Source: SAR202 cluster bacterium (GTDB lineage Bacteria > Chloroflexota > Dehalococcoidia > Lucifugimonadales > UBA2962). Taken from it: DNA of 64,000 nucleotides. Under the pieces are notes generated by a model. That model saw nothing but the letters and a program-made list of their open reading frames with translations. It searched no databases and was not told the DNA's origin. This document shows positions 62,590 to 64,000 of the stretch, in pieces (position 1 is the first letter of the stretch; each line of letters starts with the position of its first letter). A program made the translations under genes and the position numbers. The DNA lies in contig VFGV01000020.1 of NCBI GenBank assembly GCA_009392275.1, positions 1 through 64,000 on the forward strand, given 5' to 3'.

Positions 62590-63793
62590 ATTTCCCATCT
62601 AATTTTACGAACTCTTTTATAAATGGCTTTATATCCTCCATTAAATTTGCTGAAGGATGAGACCTCAAAACCATTCCATCCAGATACATCATACTTTTAA
62701 TAATCGGGTACATACCTTTTGGGAAACTCATTCCAGCATTAACCGCTGCTTTTATAGTTTCCATCATCTTTTGAGTAAAACTAGCTTCTTCAGCGGTAGC
62801 AATTTCAAATCCATAATAAATCCGTTCTAATCTTTTTTGTAATTCAACCGTATCAATTGTGATTGATGACATACTTGCTAGTGAATTAACTGCGTTTTCA
62901 TAATCATATTGACTAATAGAATCGAAGAATTTCAAGAGGCCTCCGCTCACAATTTTGTCTACTCTTCCAATAACGCCTGTATCTAGAAACCAAATCTTAT
63001 TTTTACTCAACATGATATTCCCACTGTGTGGATCACCGTGAAAAACTCCTGCGCCAAATATAAAAGATCCTACTGCCTGAAACACCCTAAGCATATCTTC
63101 ATATTCTAATTTGCCAGCGATAATCAATTGCTCTACTGTCATTCCTTCAATTTTCTCCGAGACCATAACTCTGGCATTAGAAAGATCCTTGTATATATGT
63201 GGAAATGCAACATGATCTAGATTTACTTGTTGACTCAAGATTTTAGATGCTGAAATTAGATTCGCTTGACCCTCTATTTCATTATTTAAATCCAGTTCAG
63301 ATAATGTGTTCAGTTCTATTGCTTTCAATGCTCCTAATGGATCTGCGACTTGTTGCAATTTAGGCCTGACCAACAAAATGCTTTTTAATATTCGCTCTGC
63401 AGCAAGTATGTCCCGCCTGAAAGACTTTTCCCAATCATCTCGTACCAACTTAATTACTACTTGCTCTCCTGTTTTAAGAGTTGCTTCATGAACTTGCCCA
63501 ATTGACGCCGATGCTAAAGGTAATCCACTAATGTGCTGGAAACTACTATGCCATCCTGAATTGACACTCTTTGTAAGCAGGTCTTTAAAGGTCTTTTTGT
63601 CTAACGACTTGGTATTAGAAAATAATTTTGATAACTCTTGACACCGCTCAAATGGAAGAACATCAGGTCTTAATGCAAAAGTTTGAGCAACTTTCATAGA
63701 CAGAAGACCTTGTCTCTGTATTCGGTCAGCATCAACGGGATGATGAAAGAAAATATTGTATAAAGTTTTTATTAATTTTATTTCTTGAATCAA
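62576..63793 (-). CDS. ABC1/UbiB/ADCK-family protein kinase-like
   Basis: 405 residues. Hallmarks are the modified KxGQ region GLLSMKVAQTFALRPDVLP, the Ala-rich loop SGLPLASASIGQVHEATL, VVIKLV with the ATP-binding Lys, FHGDPHSGNIML (catalytic loop) and WFLDTGVIG at the DFG position (here DTG). UbiB-family ATPases support isoprenoid-lipid (quinone) synthesis, extracting or moving hydrophobic intermediates. Beside crtI it may serve carotenoid or quinone metabolism. The C-terminus is short of the membrane anchor seen in longer family members. Confidence 0.88.
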   Translation of the reverse strand: MIQEIKLIKTLYNIFFHHPVDADRIQRQGLLSMKVAQTFALRPDVLPFERCQELSKLFSNTKSLDKKTFKDLLTKSVNSGWHSSFQHISGLPLASASIGQVHEATLKTGEQVVIKLVRDDWEKSFRRDILAAERILKSILLVRPKLQQVADPLGALKAIELNTLSELDLNNEIEGQANLISASKILSQQVNLDHVAFPHIYKDLSNARVMVSEKIEGMTVEQLIIAGKLEYEDMLRVFQAVGSFIFGAGVFHGDPHSGNIMLSKNKIWFLDTGVIGRVDKIVSGGLLKFFDSISQYDYENAVNSLASMSSITIDTVELQKRLERIYYGFEIATAEEASFTQKMMETIKAAVNAGMSFPKGMYPIIKSMMYLDGMVLRSHPSANLMEDIKPFIKEFVKLDGKSNSR

Positions 63794-63878
63794 TTGTAAT
63801 TAGCTAGTGATAAAGTCCTATAAATATTATTAATTGGAGTCAGGCTTAATAAGTTCATTTACAATTAAATTATGACGA

Positions 63879-64000
63879 TTAGATCGTGGAGAGATTTGGT
63901 ATGATTTGTTTAGAAAGAACTTCATGAGAGTTTTTCCAAAATCCCTTCGGGTTCCATTCATGCCCTATCGTAATTAGATATCCAAAACCACCGACATCCG
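63879..64000 (-). CDS. C-terminal end of a luciferase-like (LLM class) flavin-dependent oxidoreductase
   Basis: The last 40 codons of a leftward gene that continues past the window. The translation reads DVGGFGYLITIGHEWNPKG and then FWKNSHEVLSKQIIPNLSTI before TAA (63879-63881). GGFGxLLxxxHxW followed by a helix ending in (V/I)(M/I)PxL is the usual C-terminus of LLM-class FMN/F420 monooxygenases. Such genes are strongly expanded in SAR202-like Chloroflexota. The family call is tentative because so little is present. Confidence 0.6.
   Translation of the reverse strand, partial: DVGGFGYLITIGHEWNPKGFWKNSHEVLSKQIIPNLSTI

Noticed and set aside
1..64000. CRISPR arrays, insertion sequences, prophage or integrase genes
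   Set aside because: I saw no regularly spaced repeats, transposase or integrase motifs, or terminal inverted repeats. The only long repeat is the FAS1 duplication.

Overview
This is a 64 kb stretch of an AT-rich, gene-dense bacterial genome with short intergenic gaps and frequent TTG/GTG starts. The gene content fits a marine Chloroflexota lineage, most likely SAR202-like. Supporting genes are F420-type (Ddn-like) and luciferase-like flavin oxidoreductases, type III CoA-transferases, FAS1 lipoproteins, 2-oxoacid:ferredoxin oxidoreductase, NAD-formate dehydrogenase, a Cys-type CcmE, archaeal-type HerA/NurA, SelB and a B12/light regulator next to a photolyase and a phytoene desaturase. The taxonomy is inferred; there is no rRNA or classical marker in the window.

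Layout. 1-7.9 kb: surface polysaccharide genes. A leftward operon encodes GDP-fucose synthesis (gmd, fcl) and a Wzm/Wzt-type ABC exporter; a rightward set encodes a nucleotide-sugar dehydrogenase, a fused ADH/Gfo-Idh-MocA enzyme and a UDP-uronate-type epimerase. 8-13 kb: an HNH nuclease, msrA, a DUF805 protein and a 965-residue beta-propeller lipoprotein whose start lies just behind a tRNA-Asn. 13-21 kb: housekeeping (VTT membrane protein, ClpC, degenerate OppD-like ATPase, holA, DUF1232, ychF, hemW). 21-27 kb: selB followed by a translationally coupled nurA / HAS-barrel / herA operon. 27-33 kb: cytochrome c maturation (ccmC, ccmD-like, ccmE rightward; ccmAB leftward) around a korAB pair. 33-36 kb: queuosine genes queF-queC-queE, a FAH-family hydrolase and a CcdA-like protein. 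36-47 kb: sulfite/nitrite reductase, a TPP enzyme, an M23-like lipoprotein, a double CaiB CoA-transferase, MFS and SulP transporters. 47-52 kb: NAD-formate dehydrogenase, tRNA-Ala, two unknown proteins and an F420-type reductase. 51.8-63.8 kb: an apparent light/oxidative-stress island with a FAS1 lipoprotein, a B12-dependent photoreceptor-like regulator, a DICT protein, photolyase, SDRs, two GNATs, crtI and a UbiB-family kinase. The right edge cuts a luciferase-like monooxygenase.

Most notable points. (1) Two genes (at 3416 and 13020) have no ATG/GTG/TTG that keeps their essential N-terminus, yet each has a Shine-Dalgarno sequence correctly placed before an ATA codon. (2) The regulator at 52927-53844 carries all the CarH photochemistry residues (W-H, EHxxT, DxHxxG) but has a C-terminal XRE helix-turn-helix in place of the N-terminal MerR domain; divergent promoters share a palindrome beside it. 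(3) The FAS1 lipoprotein contains a 426-bp tandem duplication that is identical at the DNA level. (4) Several enzymes have altered key residues: the OppD-like ATPase, a zincin with QExxH, a CaiB fusion with one catalytic Asp, an SDR without its Tyr, and an M23-like domain without HxH.
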